A DNA stretch of 49,795 nucleotides from Kangiellaceae bacterium (GCA_019090895.1 JAHRVB010000187.1:1-49795), one strand, 5' to 3'; counted from the stretch's first letter, positions 16,801-25,160 are shown. Numbers and translations are program-made. The notes: a model not told the origin generated them from the sequence alone.

Positions 16801-19173
16801 TCGTTTAACTCTTCGTTGTACACTTTGCAATATTCGCTCACCGGCGCTGGCGAGTGATTGCGCTTTTCTTTGCCGTTGTTCAATAAGGCTCTGTTTGTGT
16901 TCTTCGAATGACTCAAATATTTCTTCTCTTTTTGTAATGATATCGTTAACGAAATCATCATAGTCACTGAACTCACCTTCCAACTCCTCGAGTTGAATTA
17001 ACAATCGAGAAACTTGCTCATCGCATTTTTCTGGAGTACTCGATAGGCCCAGAGCGTTATGAATACTTTGATTAAGAAGTTTAATACGGGCACTAAATTG
17101 TCCGGTCGCTTCAACACTGCCCATACTCTTTCGCTGATGCTCTAGTTCAGCTCGTTGCTGATTTAATTTGCCGTAAAGTTCAGAGACCGAGTCGACAATT
17201 CGTGTTTGCACCGTGGCATCTTCAACTTTTAAAGTCGCCATCATTTCAGAAATGAGATCTAAACCTTGGGCCAAACTTTCAACTTTTTCGAGAAACGGTT
17301 TTAACTCAGCATTGGTGTTGGACTTTTCAGAATTCTTTGCTATATCTTCAAGCATTTTGTAATAACTGTCGAGGGCGTCATCGGACGATAGAAAATCCAC
17401 CGTTTGCTGGCACAGGTCCAACTCTATTTCACCTATCAAATTATCTAACTCTGTTATTTTAGTGACATTAATATAACGATAATCTTTTATCGTCATCAAA
17501 TGACCGCGGTACTGTCGAATGCGATTTAGCCCTTCGACGAACTCCTGAGGAGAATGCCAGCTACTTGGTTCGATACTTCGTATTATTTCTTGTTGGTTCG
17601 CTTCGGCTTCAGTCAACGCTTGATCAGACTGCTTACGAATACTCTCTACTTTTTCATATTCGTCAATAACAGATTCAGCCGTTGTACCGATTTCCTTGAC
17701 CAATCGATTAATATCTTGAAGTTCGGCAGAATCTAACCAAAAGTACGAATCAAATATTCGCTGGCACTGCCTACTCAACTGACCATAGTGGTTAGATGAT
17801 ACGTCCTGCGAAGCGATGCTTTTTGAAATTCCATAAAGTTCAGATATACCGCGTACGAGTTCCGCGTTACCAATCTTAGCGTAGAAATTTTGAGAGACAG
17901 GCTGTGAACTTGCGAATACCGCAGAATAATACGGTGTTTGCCAGATTTGAATAGGATGTACGCGGTTAGGCTCTTCGTCGGCGTAAAAGATAATCATCCG
18001 ACCATCCTCATAAAACCCATAGCCGTGACCAAACTGCGGATTCTGAAGATTTCTTTCAATCAAATTATAAGCGTATAAAGCTATTACATTACTTTCTGGC
18101 TGATAAAAAACATACAAAACGTCTTCACCATTGGGAGAACGAAGCGTCCTCTTGTAGACCAAACCGTCGAGGCTATCATCAAAACTCTTGTGTTCTCCGG
18201 TCGTTAAATAGTAGCCACCGGGAAAAATAATACCGTGATTTTCAGGTAAAGAAAGACAAGCATCACCAATCGCATCGATTCGAGTAATATTTTGGTTGTT
18301 CTTATTAAATACTAAATAACGGGTAAGTTCTTCTTGATAGGGTTTGATCTTGAGGATAATAATCTGGCCAAGATCAACGTAGTAAAAATCACCATCATCA
18401 ATAGATTGTGTCTCATCCGATACTGGCTCTGAGTAAATTCCCAATCCGACATTAGTATTGTCTTCAACTTTGATGGTGATATCTCCCCTCGAACTATCCA
18501 CGAAAAGAGTATCTAGAATATTAATATGAGGATTTCTACCATCGACTACATCATCTCGGGTACATTCAACCCACTCAAAATCATGGCTTGATGGTAGTTG
18601 AAGGTCGCGTTCACCTCGATTGTCGATATAGTCGAGGGTTTGTCCATCTGTCGATATTTGCCATCTGAACACTCTGACGTCTGTTAACTTTTCTCCAATG
18701 CTAAAAGATGCCAACAGCCGGCCGTCTTTAACAACAAGTTGAGAAAGTGAAGCGCTTTTATAATAGGTATAAAGCTCTTTGAACTCAGTTTGAAACCGTG
18801 AATCCTCTAAAAATGAATCCTTGCTAGGCACACTACGCAATTCGAATTGGCCTTCATGTTCGATTAAACTATAAAGGGAGAGAACATCGTCAATTTTCGT
18901 TTCTTTCTTTAAGCCAATAAATACGTTGTAACCGAAAAGTACTTTATCGCCGACAATGACTAAGTCTTTCGCTTGGCAGTTGTTTTCTGTTCTCAGCCGC
19001 ATACGACCGAGCACCTTCATTTCTGTGCTACCAAACTCTTGCTGTCTGGCATCGTTTATATCGCTGATCAGCGAATCGATTTTTTGCCCTTGCTCGGTAA
19101 GACGCTGACGAATAATATCGTAAGCGCCACCTTCAGAAACGGCTTGTTCAACTGTATTAGTCGGCTCAGTCAC
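13888..19173 (-). CDS. Giant DUF3686-type AAA ATPase ('DNA repair ATPase' family)
   Basis: 1761 residues. Residues about 1-440 are a beta-rich region fitting the DUF3686 family; about 470-860 are long coiled coils; a mixed helical part follows. A AAA module near 1285-1500 has Walker A SPPGYGKTTL (about 1288), Walker B MLYLDDIQ (about 1353) and a sensor-like VVMAGNPYTESGD. The C-terminal 250 residues are low-complexity and helical. The name 'DNA repair' is historical; no nuclease or DNA-binding motif is evident. In the operon it follows the flotillin gene by 81 bp, suggesting an ATPase that acts on membrane or flotillin assemblies. A G9 tract (16115-16123) lies in the coding strand. Confidence 0.85.
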   Translation of the reverse strand: MTEPTNTVEQAVSEGGAYDIIRQRLTEQGQKIDSLISDINDARQQEFGSTEMKVLGRMRLRTENNCQAKDLVIVGDKVLFGYNVFIGLKKETKIDDVLSLYSLIEHEGQFELRSVPSKDSFLEDSRFQTEFKELYTYYKSASLSQLVVKDGRLLASFSIGEKLTDVRVFRWQISTDGQTLDYIDNRGERDLQLPSSHDFEWVECTRDDVVDGRNPHINILDTLFVDSSRGDITIKVEDNTNVGLGIYSEPVSDETQSIDDGDFYYVDLGQIIILKIKPYQEELTRYLVFNKNNQNITRIDAIGDACLSLPENHGIIFPGGYYLTTGEHKSFDDSLDGLVYKRTLRSPNGEDVLYVFYQPESNVIALYAYNLIERNLQNPQFGHGYGFYEDGRMIIFYADEEPNRVHPIQIWQTPYYSAVFASSQPVSQNFYAKIGNAELVRGISELYGISKSIASQDVSSNHYGQLSRQCQRIFDSYFWLDSAELQDINRLVKEIGTTAESVIDEYEKVESIRKQSDQALTEAEANQQEIIRSIEPSSWHSPQEFVEGLNRIRQYRGHLMTIKDYRYINVTKITELDNLIGEIELDLCQQTVDFLSSDDALDSYYKMLEDIAKNSEKSNTNAELKPFLEKVESLAQGLDLISEMMATLKVEDATVQTRIVDSVSELYGKLNQQRAELEHQRKSMGSVEATGQFSARIKLLNQSIHNALGLSSTPEKCDEQVSRLLIQLEELEGEFSDYDDFVNDIITKREEIFESFEEHKQSLIEQRQRKAQSLASAGERILQSVQRRVKRFNEQDELNTFFASDGLVTKIRDIIGQLHEYGDSVKAEDIDSQLKAAKQQAIRSLRDQNDLYEDGGHVIKLGPRHKFAVNKQDLDLTILPKDKELFIRLTGTDFFERLENNRLTDLSEYWPMVVPSETESLYRSEYLAFSVLKAAESNQDNLSWSRLSLAAADVKELTSLVTDYASPRFRDGYEKGIHDHDAVKILQQLVSIYEMAGVFKYSPLSRGLACIYWANLQGGGQQKLWQQKAKSASQMATVFSDGKAKFLLRNEIEAELTEFVTKFELEVTQQNVSSASEYLVDELANQTVSFSTSKYARQLCEDFITHLTTNNVWQDYQKALSDIKGQIGKRWQLAESWLSAFTQSQSKERYTSFIGEAIGILNAEKRIDRQDRQIDIQVDVEGLIGTHNRISDRQLTIQLDEFLDRNQHHVEVVLPGYHQYHQLRSDVVNEQRTQLRLHEFKAKPLSSFVRNKLINDVYLPLIGDNLAKQIGTVGDKKRTDLMGLLLMISPPGYGKTTLMEYVADRLGLIFMKINCPVIGHDVTSVDPEQADNSAAKQELEKLNLALEMGNNVMLYLDDIQHTNSEFLQKFISLCDGTRRIEGVWKKQPKTYDMRGKKFCVVMAGNPYTESGDAFQIPDMLANRADIYNLGDVLGGKEEVFALSYIENSLTSNPILAPLATREMSDVYKFIDMANGKNVAATDLSHQYSGAEVKEIVAVLQKMQAVQQVVWRVNREYIAASAQDDKYRTEPAFKLQGSYRNMNKMSEKISSIMTEDEITRLIDDHYLGESQLLTTGTEANLLKLAELRDCLSDEERERWEKIKKDFARNKAMGGDDSDAGNKIVVQLNDLVTGFDEWKRISISNNESNQTINQSLANSISNLGTSQHDENNLQSVDSVVQAINHLSETFKSVSKQTGKNQPDTIGKDIADALDKSLTPLIKIMSGKLDLDLGTHQKMTDISDKLEMIEKQSQKSKQTKNKKL

Positions 19174-19254
19174 TCTAATATCCCTTTTATGAAATTAAGT
19201 CTCCTCTCTTTAGAATCAAAGAGAGGTCAAGAAGCAGAACGTTGAAATATCTAA

Positions 19255-21231
19255 CTATTCACTCGTCGTATTCTTGCTTTCAGTCATGGTGTTCGACTCA
19301 ATTTGAGGCACACTAGCACCCCCAAGTAACTTTTCCATTAGTGCTTGTATAATAGGACTTTTTTCAATAAATCCGTTAACTGCGTTTCCCGCGCCCATTC
19401 CCTTCGCCAGTTTATCAAAATAGTCTCCCTGACCACCGACAATATCTATATTGGCATTCTTCAAAGCGGAACCTAAAACATTCGCTTGATCACTAGAGAT
19501 TTCTTTATTAGCTTCTATTGAGGCTAATACTTCTTTTAGCTGATACTCAAGGTTCAGTCTGAATTCTTCAAACTCTCGAGAAGATGTATCCATGTTATTC
19601 ATCGCTGCGAATTTCTCGACTAATGCATCCGCTTCCGCTTTACCTTTTTCCCGTAATACATCAGCCGTGCTGATACCAATTTCTTTGGTAGCAACCGCCT
19701 CGGCCTTACCTAACTCTTCGTTACCACGCGCTTCAGCGGTCAATTTCTCTTCAAGAACATTGGCTTCTGCAATACCTTCCTTCTTCGATGATTCGGCTTT
19801 CGCTTCTTGAACTCTGGCTTCAGCAAGTCCTTCCTTTTCGAACGCATCGGCCTTTGCGACCATAACCTGAGCATCGGCTAAACCACCTGCGGCTCTAGTA
19901 GCTTGACTACCTTCCGCGATTTTCTTTTCAGCTTCAGATTGCTTAGAAGAAGCTTCCAATTCTGCTTGTGCGATTAAGTTAATTTCCTTCGCTTTATGAA
20001 CAGCTTTCTGCTCTTCTGCTTCGGCTTGCTTAACCATTTGAACCAGTCCTTCTTGCGCTGTTGCCTCTGCCGCAAGAATCTTAACCTGTTTTGAACGATC
20101 AGCTTCTGATACTTCTTGAACTTCTTTAATTCGTTCTTCTTCTTCCGCTACTTTCTTTTCAACGGCTATTCTTTCACTGATGGTTTGAGCAATTATTTTT
20201 TTCTGCTCTTCGAGTGCTTTGTCTTTATCGATGATCGAAAGATCAACTTCCCTTTCTCTATTAACGGCCTCCATTTGTTGCGCACGAATAACACGCTCTT
20301 TCTCAATCACTACCGCTTTTTCACGATTTTGCTCTGCCACTTCAACTTGGCGCATTTTTACTTGATCTCGAATGGCCAGCTGTTCGTCAGTTTCAATAGT
20401 CGATTGGTCTGCTTTCAATCTTTCTTCTTCTTGAACTTTTTTAGTTTCCGCTTCTTCACGCGCTCTAACGGTTTCGATTTCTCGCTTTTGCTTAGACTCT
20501 GCATCAATCTGTTGACGTTCTAGCGCCAACATCGCTTCTCTCGTTTCAACATTTTTCTTAGTGATTGCCAAACTTTCGTCTTTTTCCAAGCGGTTGGTTT
20601 CAACATTTTGAGTGGCGGTAATTTCAGTAATTTTTTTAATACCTTGAGAATCCTGAATGTTATTCGGATCGAGGCTCGATTTTGGTGTTTGCTCTAGATA
20701 ATCAATAGCAACGTCTTCCAGTGCATAGCCGTTAAGATCGTTACCGATGACTTCAATAATTCTCTCTCTAAATTGAATTCTATTTTCGAACAGATCGAGA
20801 AACATCATGTTCTTTCCGACTGTTTTAAGAGCTTCTGAAAATTTCGCATTGAATAGCTCATTGACTGCTTCTTTATCAGAAGCTCTATCGACACCAATTG
20901 CTTTTGCCACTCTGAGAACATCATCAGTCGTTTCATTGACTCGCAGGTAGAATGCGACTGTAATATCAGCCCTTAGATTATCTTTACAGATTAGCCCATC
21001 ATTTTTTCGCCGATCAATTTCTAGTGTAATTAGTGATATTTTCATTATTTCCATTTTGTGTATGACCGGAATAACAATTGAGCCAGTAAAACTAACTTTT
21101 GGTTTCGCTCTAAGATTATTAACAATCAATGCGTATCCCTGTGGGATTTTTTTATAAACGGATGATATGAATACTCCGATAAATATCACTACTGCAATAA
21201 CTGCTCCGCCTACAATAAATATAATTTCCAT
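19255..21231 (-). CDS. Flotillin-like SPFH protein, YqiK type
   Basis: 658 residues. An N-terminal membrane segment (about 3-25) is followed by an SPFH/band-7 domain (about 26-190). A very long Ala/Glu/Lys coiled coil (about 200-550) contains repeated EAxAxEA elements, and the Gly-rich tail (GMGAGNAVNGF) resembles YqiK. Flotillins form membrane-bound cages that organise lipid domains and are linked to PspA-dependent responses. The upstream gene is the YqiJ-like OB-fold partner, 19 bp away, the yqiJ-yqiK arrangement of E. coli. Confidence 0.92.
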   Translation of the reverse strand: MEIIFIVGGAVIAVVIFIGVFISSVYKKIPQGYALIVNNLRAKPKVSFTGSIVIPVIHKMEIMKISLITLEIDRRKNDGLICKDNLRADITVAFYLRVNETTDDVLRVAKAIGVDRASDKEAVNELFNAKFSEALKTVGKNMMFLDLFENRIQFRERIIEVIGNDLNGYALEDVAIDYLEQTPKSSLDPNNIQDSQGIKKITEITATQNVETNRLEKDESLAITKKNVETREAMLALERQQIDAESKQKREIETVRAREEAETKKVQEEERLKADQSTIETDEQLAIRDQVKMRQVEVAEQNREKAVVIEKERVIRAQQMEAVNREREVDLSIIDKDKALEEQKKIIAQTISERIAVEKKVAEEEERIKEVQEVSEADRSKQVKILAAEATAQEGLVQMVKQAEAEEQKAVHKAKEINLIAQAELEASSKQSEAEKKIAEGSQATRAAGGLADAQVMVAKADAFEKEGLAEARVQEAKAESSKKEGIAEANVLEEKLTAEARGNEELGKAEAVATKEIGISTADVLREKGKAEADALVEKFAAMNNMDTSSREFEEFRLNLEYQLKEVLASIEANKEISSDQANVLGSALKNANIDIVGGQGDYFDKLAKGMGAGNAVNGFIEKSPIIQALMEKLLGGASVPQIESNTMTESKNTTSE

Positions 21232-21250
21232 AGTTTTCCCTCTATTAAGA

Positions 21251-21907
21251 TTAAGTAATATTTATGCTAAATTCATTTTCTGGAATAACTTGATAAGCCG
21301 ACGATTCTTGGTCGAATTCGATGATTCTTACTAAGTCTCCATTTTTTAATTGATAACTTTCGCTAGCTCGTATTTTCAGAATCAAACTAGCGCCTTGATT
21401 AGTGCACTCTGCCTCTCCAAATGACTTATTAACCTTTGTAGTTCGGACAACACATTGCTTTCCTAGAAGAGATTGTGATGTCGTCGAACCGCTATTTAGT
21501 TTGGAGAATAGTTTTCTCAACGGCTTAATAAATTGTGCGGTAATTGGAATTGATGCTAGAAAACTCACCACTAGAATTACGAGGCCTACTATATAACGTA
21601 TAGAATCAAAATTATTCCAAAAAAGTCCATATTTAACCGCGATATAGCTGATTATCCAAGAAACAAAAAAGATTATGGTTAAAACTATAAATATAGGCAC
21701 TCCGGATAAACCAAGCGTTACTAAAAAGCTTGCTATTCCGCTTAAACTAGTGGGATCAGTATCGACATCAATATCAATGCTTAGATCAAACACTTCCATA
21801 TCGATTAAGCCTAGAGCTATGATAAACCAGATGCCTATAATAACGACATTAACAGTTGTAAATATGGCAGTCGGAAAACTGCTGATGTTTAATAAGAATT
21901 GATCCAT
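21251..21907 (-). CDS. YqiJ-like membrane protein with C-terminal OB-fold (DUF1449)
   Basis: 218 residues. Three to four hydrophobic segments (about 14-36, 68-95, 102-127) are followed by a beta-rich OB-fold-like domain (LLGKQCVVRTTKVNKSFGEAE, LKNGDLVRIIEFD), the layout of YqiJ and of NfeD-like flotillin partners. Such proteins pair with flotillins in the inner membrane. Here it directly precedes the YqiK-like gene. An upstream GC-poor spacer holds the rhomboid remnant. Confidence 0.82.
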   Translation of the reverse strand: MDQFLLNISSFPTAIFTTVNVVIIGIWFIIALGLIDMEVFDLSIDIDVDTDPTSLSGIASFLVTLGLSGVPIFIVLTIIFFVSWIISYIAVKYGLFWNNFDSIRYIVGLVILVVSFLASIPITAQFIKPLRKLFSKLNSGSTTSQSLLGKQCVVRTTKVNKSFGEAECTNQGASLILKIRASESYQLKNGDLVRIIEFDQESSAYQVIPENEFSINIT

Positions 21908-22479
21908 TATTGACTCCCTCTACGATATCTTATTTTTATGACTTTTTTCCACTTCCATGCTGTTAGAATACCCGCTAAAAATCCGAACATATGGCGTTCA
22001 AAGCTGTTTGACGCCCTAATGTCTATCTTACTTAATAACAAACCGCCATAAATCGGGATAGTCACAATCGCCAATAGAATTTTCTTGAAACTATGTTCAA
22101 AAAATGAACAGCCAACAAGATAGCTCCAATAACCTAACACCAACGCAGAAGCTCCTGCATGACTCGGATCTGGCGAAACCCCAAACAAGAAGTCCCGTTA
22201 TTAGCATAATACTGAAAGTGACACTTACTGCTTTTCCGTCAATAGAAATCAAACATCCTAGTATTGCAGCGGTAGCGAGTTGGACAGCAAAAGCAGAATA
22301 CTCCAATGGAGAAAGTGCATGGTGAATATACCAAACAATCTATCAATTTGTCTTGGTTCTATCGCCAAAAATTGCAAACTGTAGTCAGATATTAGATTTA
22401 CTATTTAAAGTATTCACATTAACGTTATAAATAGCACTAAACGTTTGCAATCTCTTTTCGTCGATCGTGAGACAAACAC
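21907..22479 (-). pseudogene. Decayed rhomboid-family membrane protease
   Basis: Conceptual repair gives a rhomboid of about 185 residues. From the minus-strand start, TM1 contains in-frame TGA (22414-22416) and TAA (22405-22407). The frame then reads LAIEPRQIDRLFGIF and HFLHWS, the PR and FLH motifs of rhomboids, and LLSNSLPL. A frame change at about 22260-22275 leads to ILGCLISIDGKAV and LITGLLVW. A second change, at or near the GGGG run (22179-22182), leads to HAGASALVLGYWSYLV with the catalytic GxS serine and SFERHMFGFLAG with the catalytic histidine. Catalytic residues are still readable, but four lesions prevent a full product. Only part or none should be made unless the lesions are sequencing errors. 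Confidence 0.78.
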
Positions 22480-22484
22480 GAAAG

Positions 22485-22802
22485 CTAATCATCCATCACA
22501 AATGCGATAATTTCTTTGGCTGCCATTTCTTTAATTGCCAATTTGTCGCTTTTATCTAGCTTGTAATGCTCTGCTAATATCAGATAATCATTTTCCGAAA
22601 GAGAAATGGTCAATCGAGGCCTTACCGGTTTTTTACTCGGTAGACCCAGAATTTTTCTCATTTGATCCGACGGCGACAAATCGTTCTGTATTGCCGTCAG
22701 TTTCAAACGCTTTTGGGCTTCCGTCGAGATATCAAAAGCGACTTGAGTCGCTTTTATCGCTTTACTTTCCTTTTTCCATCTTTCGGGCTGCTTTGACTTC
22801 AT
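22485..22802 (-). CDS. Small basic protein, candidate tandem ribbon-helix-helix DNA-binding protein
   Basis: 105 residues, no family recognised with certainty. After a basic N-terminus (1-18) the protein shows twice the order strand, helix, turn, helix: VAFDIS then TEAQKRLKLTAIQ and SPSDQMRKILGL, and later RLTISLS then ENDYLILAEHY and KLAIKEMAAKEIIAF. That is the shape of ribbon-helix-helix repressors, here possibly two copies in one chain. It lies between pspA and the rhomboid remnant. Two palindromes upstream of the operon would suit such a regulator. An alternative is a small adaptor protein without DNA binding. Confidence 0.55.
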   Translation of the reverse strand: MKSKQPERWKKESKAIKATQVAFDISTEAQKRLKLTAIQNDLSPSDQMRKILGLPSKKPVRPRLTISLSENDYLILAEHYKLDKSDKLAIKEMAAKEIIAFVMDD

Positions 22803-22873
22803 ACTTTTCTCTTCGATAGCCGGCCAACAATCACACTGGACGATCTTGAGGCGAGTCGCCCCACCTCAACTCT

Positions 22874-23557
22874 TTACTTCTTTTTTAATCGAGCTAATAC
22901 TTCTTCAGCCGAATGCTTTTCCTTCTTAATGCCAGACGCTTTTAACTTCTGCTCTAAGTCGTCTCCTTCCATATCTTTTCTTAATTGAATACCAGCTTCC
23001 AATTTATCTTGCTCATTTTGTTGCTTTTTCTTAATTCGTTCCAAGGACTCCCGCGCAGAGCCAATGGCTGAATCATTAGCCGTCACAGTCTGAGTGACGG
23101 ATTTAGTCGCACTTTGAACCGACTCTCGAGTTTTAACCATTGCTAGCTCGCGCTCATGTTCAGCAATAATTTTCTCGGCTTCTTTAATTTGAGTTTTCAA
23201 TATTTCTGTATTGCGAACATAACTATCTAACTCTACAATTTGTTCTTCTACTTTAGCTTCCAATCCTGCTATTTTTTCAGCGACTTCAAGCGCTAGAGCT
23301 TCATCTTCTTTTTCCAACGCTTTGACGACATAGCCTTCATTTTCGCTGATTTCACTTTTGCTAGACTCTAATCGTCTTTCTATTGCCATCTTCTTGGCTA
23401 TCACTTCAGTCAACCCACTCTTGGCTTCTTCTAAGTTTTGCTTCGAGTCATGAATTTCTTGCTCGAAAATTCTTAGGGATTGAGTATCAACAACCGCTTC
23501 ACCTATTTCTCGAGCACTCCCTCTAATAGCGGTTAATAATTTGGTTACAATATTCAT
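22874..23557 (-). CDS. PspA/IM30 family protein
   Basis: 227 residues, full length. Nearly all helix: an amphipathic N-terminus (MNIVTKLLTAIRGSAREIGE) suited to membrane binding, then long coiled coils from about 25 to 160, and a short C-terminal basic region (KEKHSAEEVLARLKKK). PspA/IM30 proteins are ESCRT-III relatives that polymerise on stressed membranes and keep the proton barrier. This copy is not next to pspBC or pspF, but follows the DUF2170 gene by 71 bp, as yjfJ follows yjfI in E. coli. Confidence 0.92.
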   Translation of the reverse strand: MNIVTKLLTAIRGSAREIGEAVVDTQSLRIFEQEIHDSKQNLEEAKSGLTEVIAKKMAIERRLESSKSEISENEGYVVKALEKEDEALALEVAEKIAGLEAKVEEQIVELDSYVRNTEILKTQIKEAEKIIAEHERELAMVKTRESVQSATKSVTQTVTANDSAIGSARESLERIKKKQQNEQDKLEAGIQLRKDMEGDDLEQKLKASGIKKEKHSAEEVLARLKKK

Positions 23558-23628
23558 ATCTATTTCTCCTGATTAAAATCGTGTCTATCTTTATTTGATA
23601 ATTTCCGTTAATTGATAATGTCTGTTTT

Positions 23629-24036
23629 CTACTTAATAAACTCTTCTAATGCCTGCAAACTATCGATGGAATTGGCTGCTAAAGTAACCAGTTCATCAGA
23701 AACACTGTCGAGGGTTGAACCGCATGAGAGTGCTCCAAAAATTGCGTAATAGTCGTCTATCACTGCAAATGCACTCAGTGGCATAGGTACATTAAGCTCT
23801 AGCAAATATTGATTTAATTCGGCCTGCTTTGCTTCAAAAATCTCATCTTTGTTAAATAAATAGGATATGCAAAGAATCTGTGTTTCGGTAATCGTTAGGA
23901 ATATCGGCATTTCTTCAAGTTCAGAGACTTCCACTCTCAGAACTTTATAATCACCTTCGATGGTCAGACAGCTGAATTGATGTCCCTTAAATTCATAATT
24001 GGCCAATTGATTGGACAATTCCTGCAGGTTATTCAT
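23629..24036 (-). CDS. DUF2170 family protein (YjfI-like), first gene of the operon
   Basis: 135 residues from the ATG at 24036. This start is preferred over the longer frame because AAGGAG lies 6 bp upstream and the upstream extension would cross the operators. The body is alpha/beta without membrane segments or catalytic motif; conserved-looking parts include LTIEGDYKVLRVEVSE and FGALSCGSTLDSV. YjfI-type proteins precede PspA-like yjfJ in E. coli and similar clusters. Function is unknown. Confidence 0.82.
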   Translation of the reverse strand: MNNLQELSNQLANYEFKGHQFSCLTIEGDYKVLRVEVSELEEMPIFLTITETQILCISYLFNKDEIFEAKQAELNQYLLELNVPMPLSAFAVIDDYYAIFGALSCGSTLDSVSDELVTLAANSIDSLQALEEFIK

Positions 24037-24054
24037 GTGCTTCTCCTTTGCTGC

Positions 24055-24067
24055 GACATAATATGTC
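24055..24067. promoter_or_regulatory. Palindromic operator 1 of the PspA-flotillin operon
   Basis: GACATAATATGTC, arms GACAT/ATGTC with a 3-bp centre. It lies 19 bp before the DUF2170 start codon, downstream of the likely -10 element, where a bound repressor would block initiation. Confidence 0.7.
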
Positions 24068-24070
24068 ATT

Positions 24071-24100
24071 ACTTTAGCAAGAATTGACATATTATGTCAA
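24071..24100 (-). promoter_or_regulatory. Promoter of the PspA-flotillin operon
   Basis: On the minus strand, a perfect -35 TTGACA (24095-24100), an 18-bp spacer and the -10 TAAAGT (24071-24076, four of six consensus bases). The -35 hexamer is inside operator 2, and operator 1 lies just past the -10. It would serve the genes from DUF2170 to the zinc-ribbon gene; no other good promoter is evident in the short gaps of that operon. Confidence 0.55.
24084..24100. promoter_or_regulatory. Palindromic operator 2 of the PspA-flotillin operon
   Basis: TTGACATATTATGTCAA is a perfect palindrome with 7-bp arms and a 3-bp centre. Its 13-bp core GACATATTATGTC is the reverse complement of operator 1, and the centres are 31 bp apart (three helical turns), so both face the same side of the DNA. 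Confidence 0.75.
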
Positions 24101-24239
24101 GATAACTTGCCAATCTTTATTGAATACACCTACAACCAGTGTTAGTGTGCGAAATCAATCGATACTATCCACCTTTCATAAAAACAATTAGCACAAAGAT
24201 CAATAATTTTATTCGTATGCCCATTTGAGGAGAGATTAG

Positions 24240-25151
24240 ATGAATAGATTCAATTCGTATATCGCCGTATCAATATTTGTACTGACATCTTTAACAAGCG
24301 TTGCTGAAGAAAAAGCCAAACCGTCCCCTAGCTTTCAAACAACAGAAGTCAGTCCAGGAATTCACATGATAAGTGGCGTCGGCGGATTCACCGGCGGAAA
24401 CATCGGCTTGTCTATTGGAGAAGATGGTGTTGTTATGATTGATGATTCTATGCCGCCACTATTAGACAAAATGAAGAAGGCCATTAATTCCATTACAACT
24501 CAGCCGGTTGATTTCCTTATTAATACTCATGTACATGGCGACCACACAGGAAATAACGAAAGCATCGGCAAAGACGGCACGCGAATCGTTGCTCATGAGA
24601 ATCTAAGAATAAACATGCTAACAAAGGGAGTCGCTACACAAAAAGGACGAGTCAAAGCACCCAAAGCAGCCCTGCCGGTCATTACATTTTCCCACTCAAT
24701 GAGTTTTCATCTTAATAATGAAGACGCCAAGATATTCCACGTTGAACGCGCTCACACTGATGGCGATGCTGTTATTCACTTTAAAAGTGCCAACGTAATT
24801 CATACCGGCGACACTTTCTTCAATGGCATGTTTCCGTATATTGACATCGACAATGGCGGTAGTCTTAAGGGTTATATCGACGCTCAGAAGAAAGTCCTAT
24901 CTATCAGTGATAACAACACCAAAATTATTCCTGGTCATGGTCCTCTAGCCAGTAAGGCAGACTTAAAAAAGTCCTTAGCGATGTTACTTGAGGTCAAAAA
25001 AATTATGGATAAAGTCATAAAGGATGGAGGAAGCGAAGATGATGTAGTAAAAGCTAACCCGTTAAAAATGTTTCATGAAAAATGGAATTGGGGATTTATT
25101 ACAACAGAAAGAATGACACGACAGGCTTATAAAAGCTTAAAGCAACAATAA
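24240..25151 (+). CDS. Exported metallo-beta-lactamase-fold hydrolase
   Basis: 303 residues with a signal peptide (about 1-22, ending SLTSVAEE). The zinc-site motif HVHGDH is at H97-H99-D101-H102; further ligands are in HVERAHTDGDAV, HTGDTFFNG and IPGHGP. It resembles the periplasmic MBL-fold hydrolases related to SoxH/quinoprotein-relay enzymes rather than true carbapenemases. Substrate unknown. RBS GAGGAGAG precedes the ATG. The gene is divergent from the PspA operon and shares its upstream region, so the operators could also influence it. Confidence 0.88.
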   Translation: MNRFNSYIAVSIFVLTSLTSVAEEKAKPSPSFQTTEVSPGIHMISGVGGFTGGNIGLSIGEDGVVMIDDSMPPLLDKMKKAINSITTQPVDFLINTHVHGDHTGNNESIGKDGTRIVAHENLRINMLTKGVATQKGRVKAPKAALPVITFSHSMSFHLNNEDAKIFHVERAHTDGDAVIHFKSANVIHTGDTFFNGMFPYIDIDNGGSLKGYIDAQKKVLSISDNNTKIIPGHGPLASKADLKKSLAMLLEVKKIMDKVIKDGGSEDDVVKANPLKMFHEKWNWGFITTERMTRQAYKSLKQQ

Positions 25152-25160
25152 TAATTGCTA

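Noticed and set aside
13888-19173. Phage-defence ATPase
   Set aside because: No nuclease, toxin or other defence gene is adjacent; the neighbours are PspA and flotillin.
21907-22306. Two small membrane-protein genes (frames starting at 22188 and 22306)
   Set aside because: Both use TTG starts without ribosome sites, and together with an upstream third frame they spell one broken rhomboid.
24240-25151. Carbapenemase
   Set aside because: It has the MBL zinc site, but the sequence resembles periplasmic SoxH-like hydrolases.
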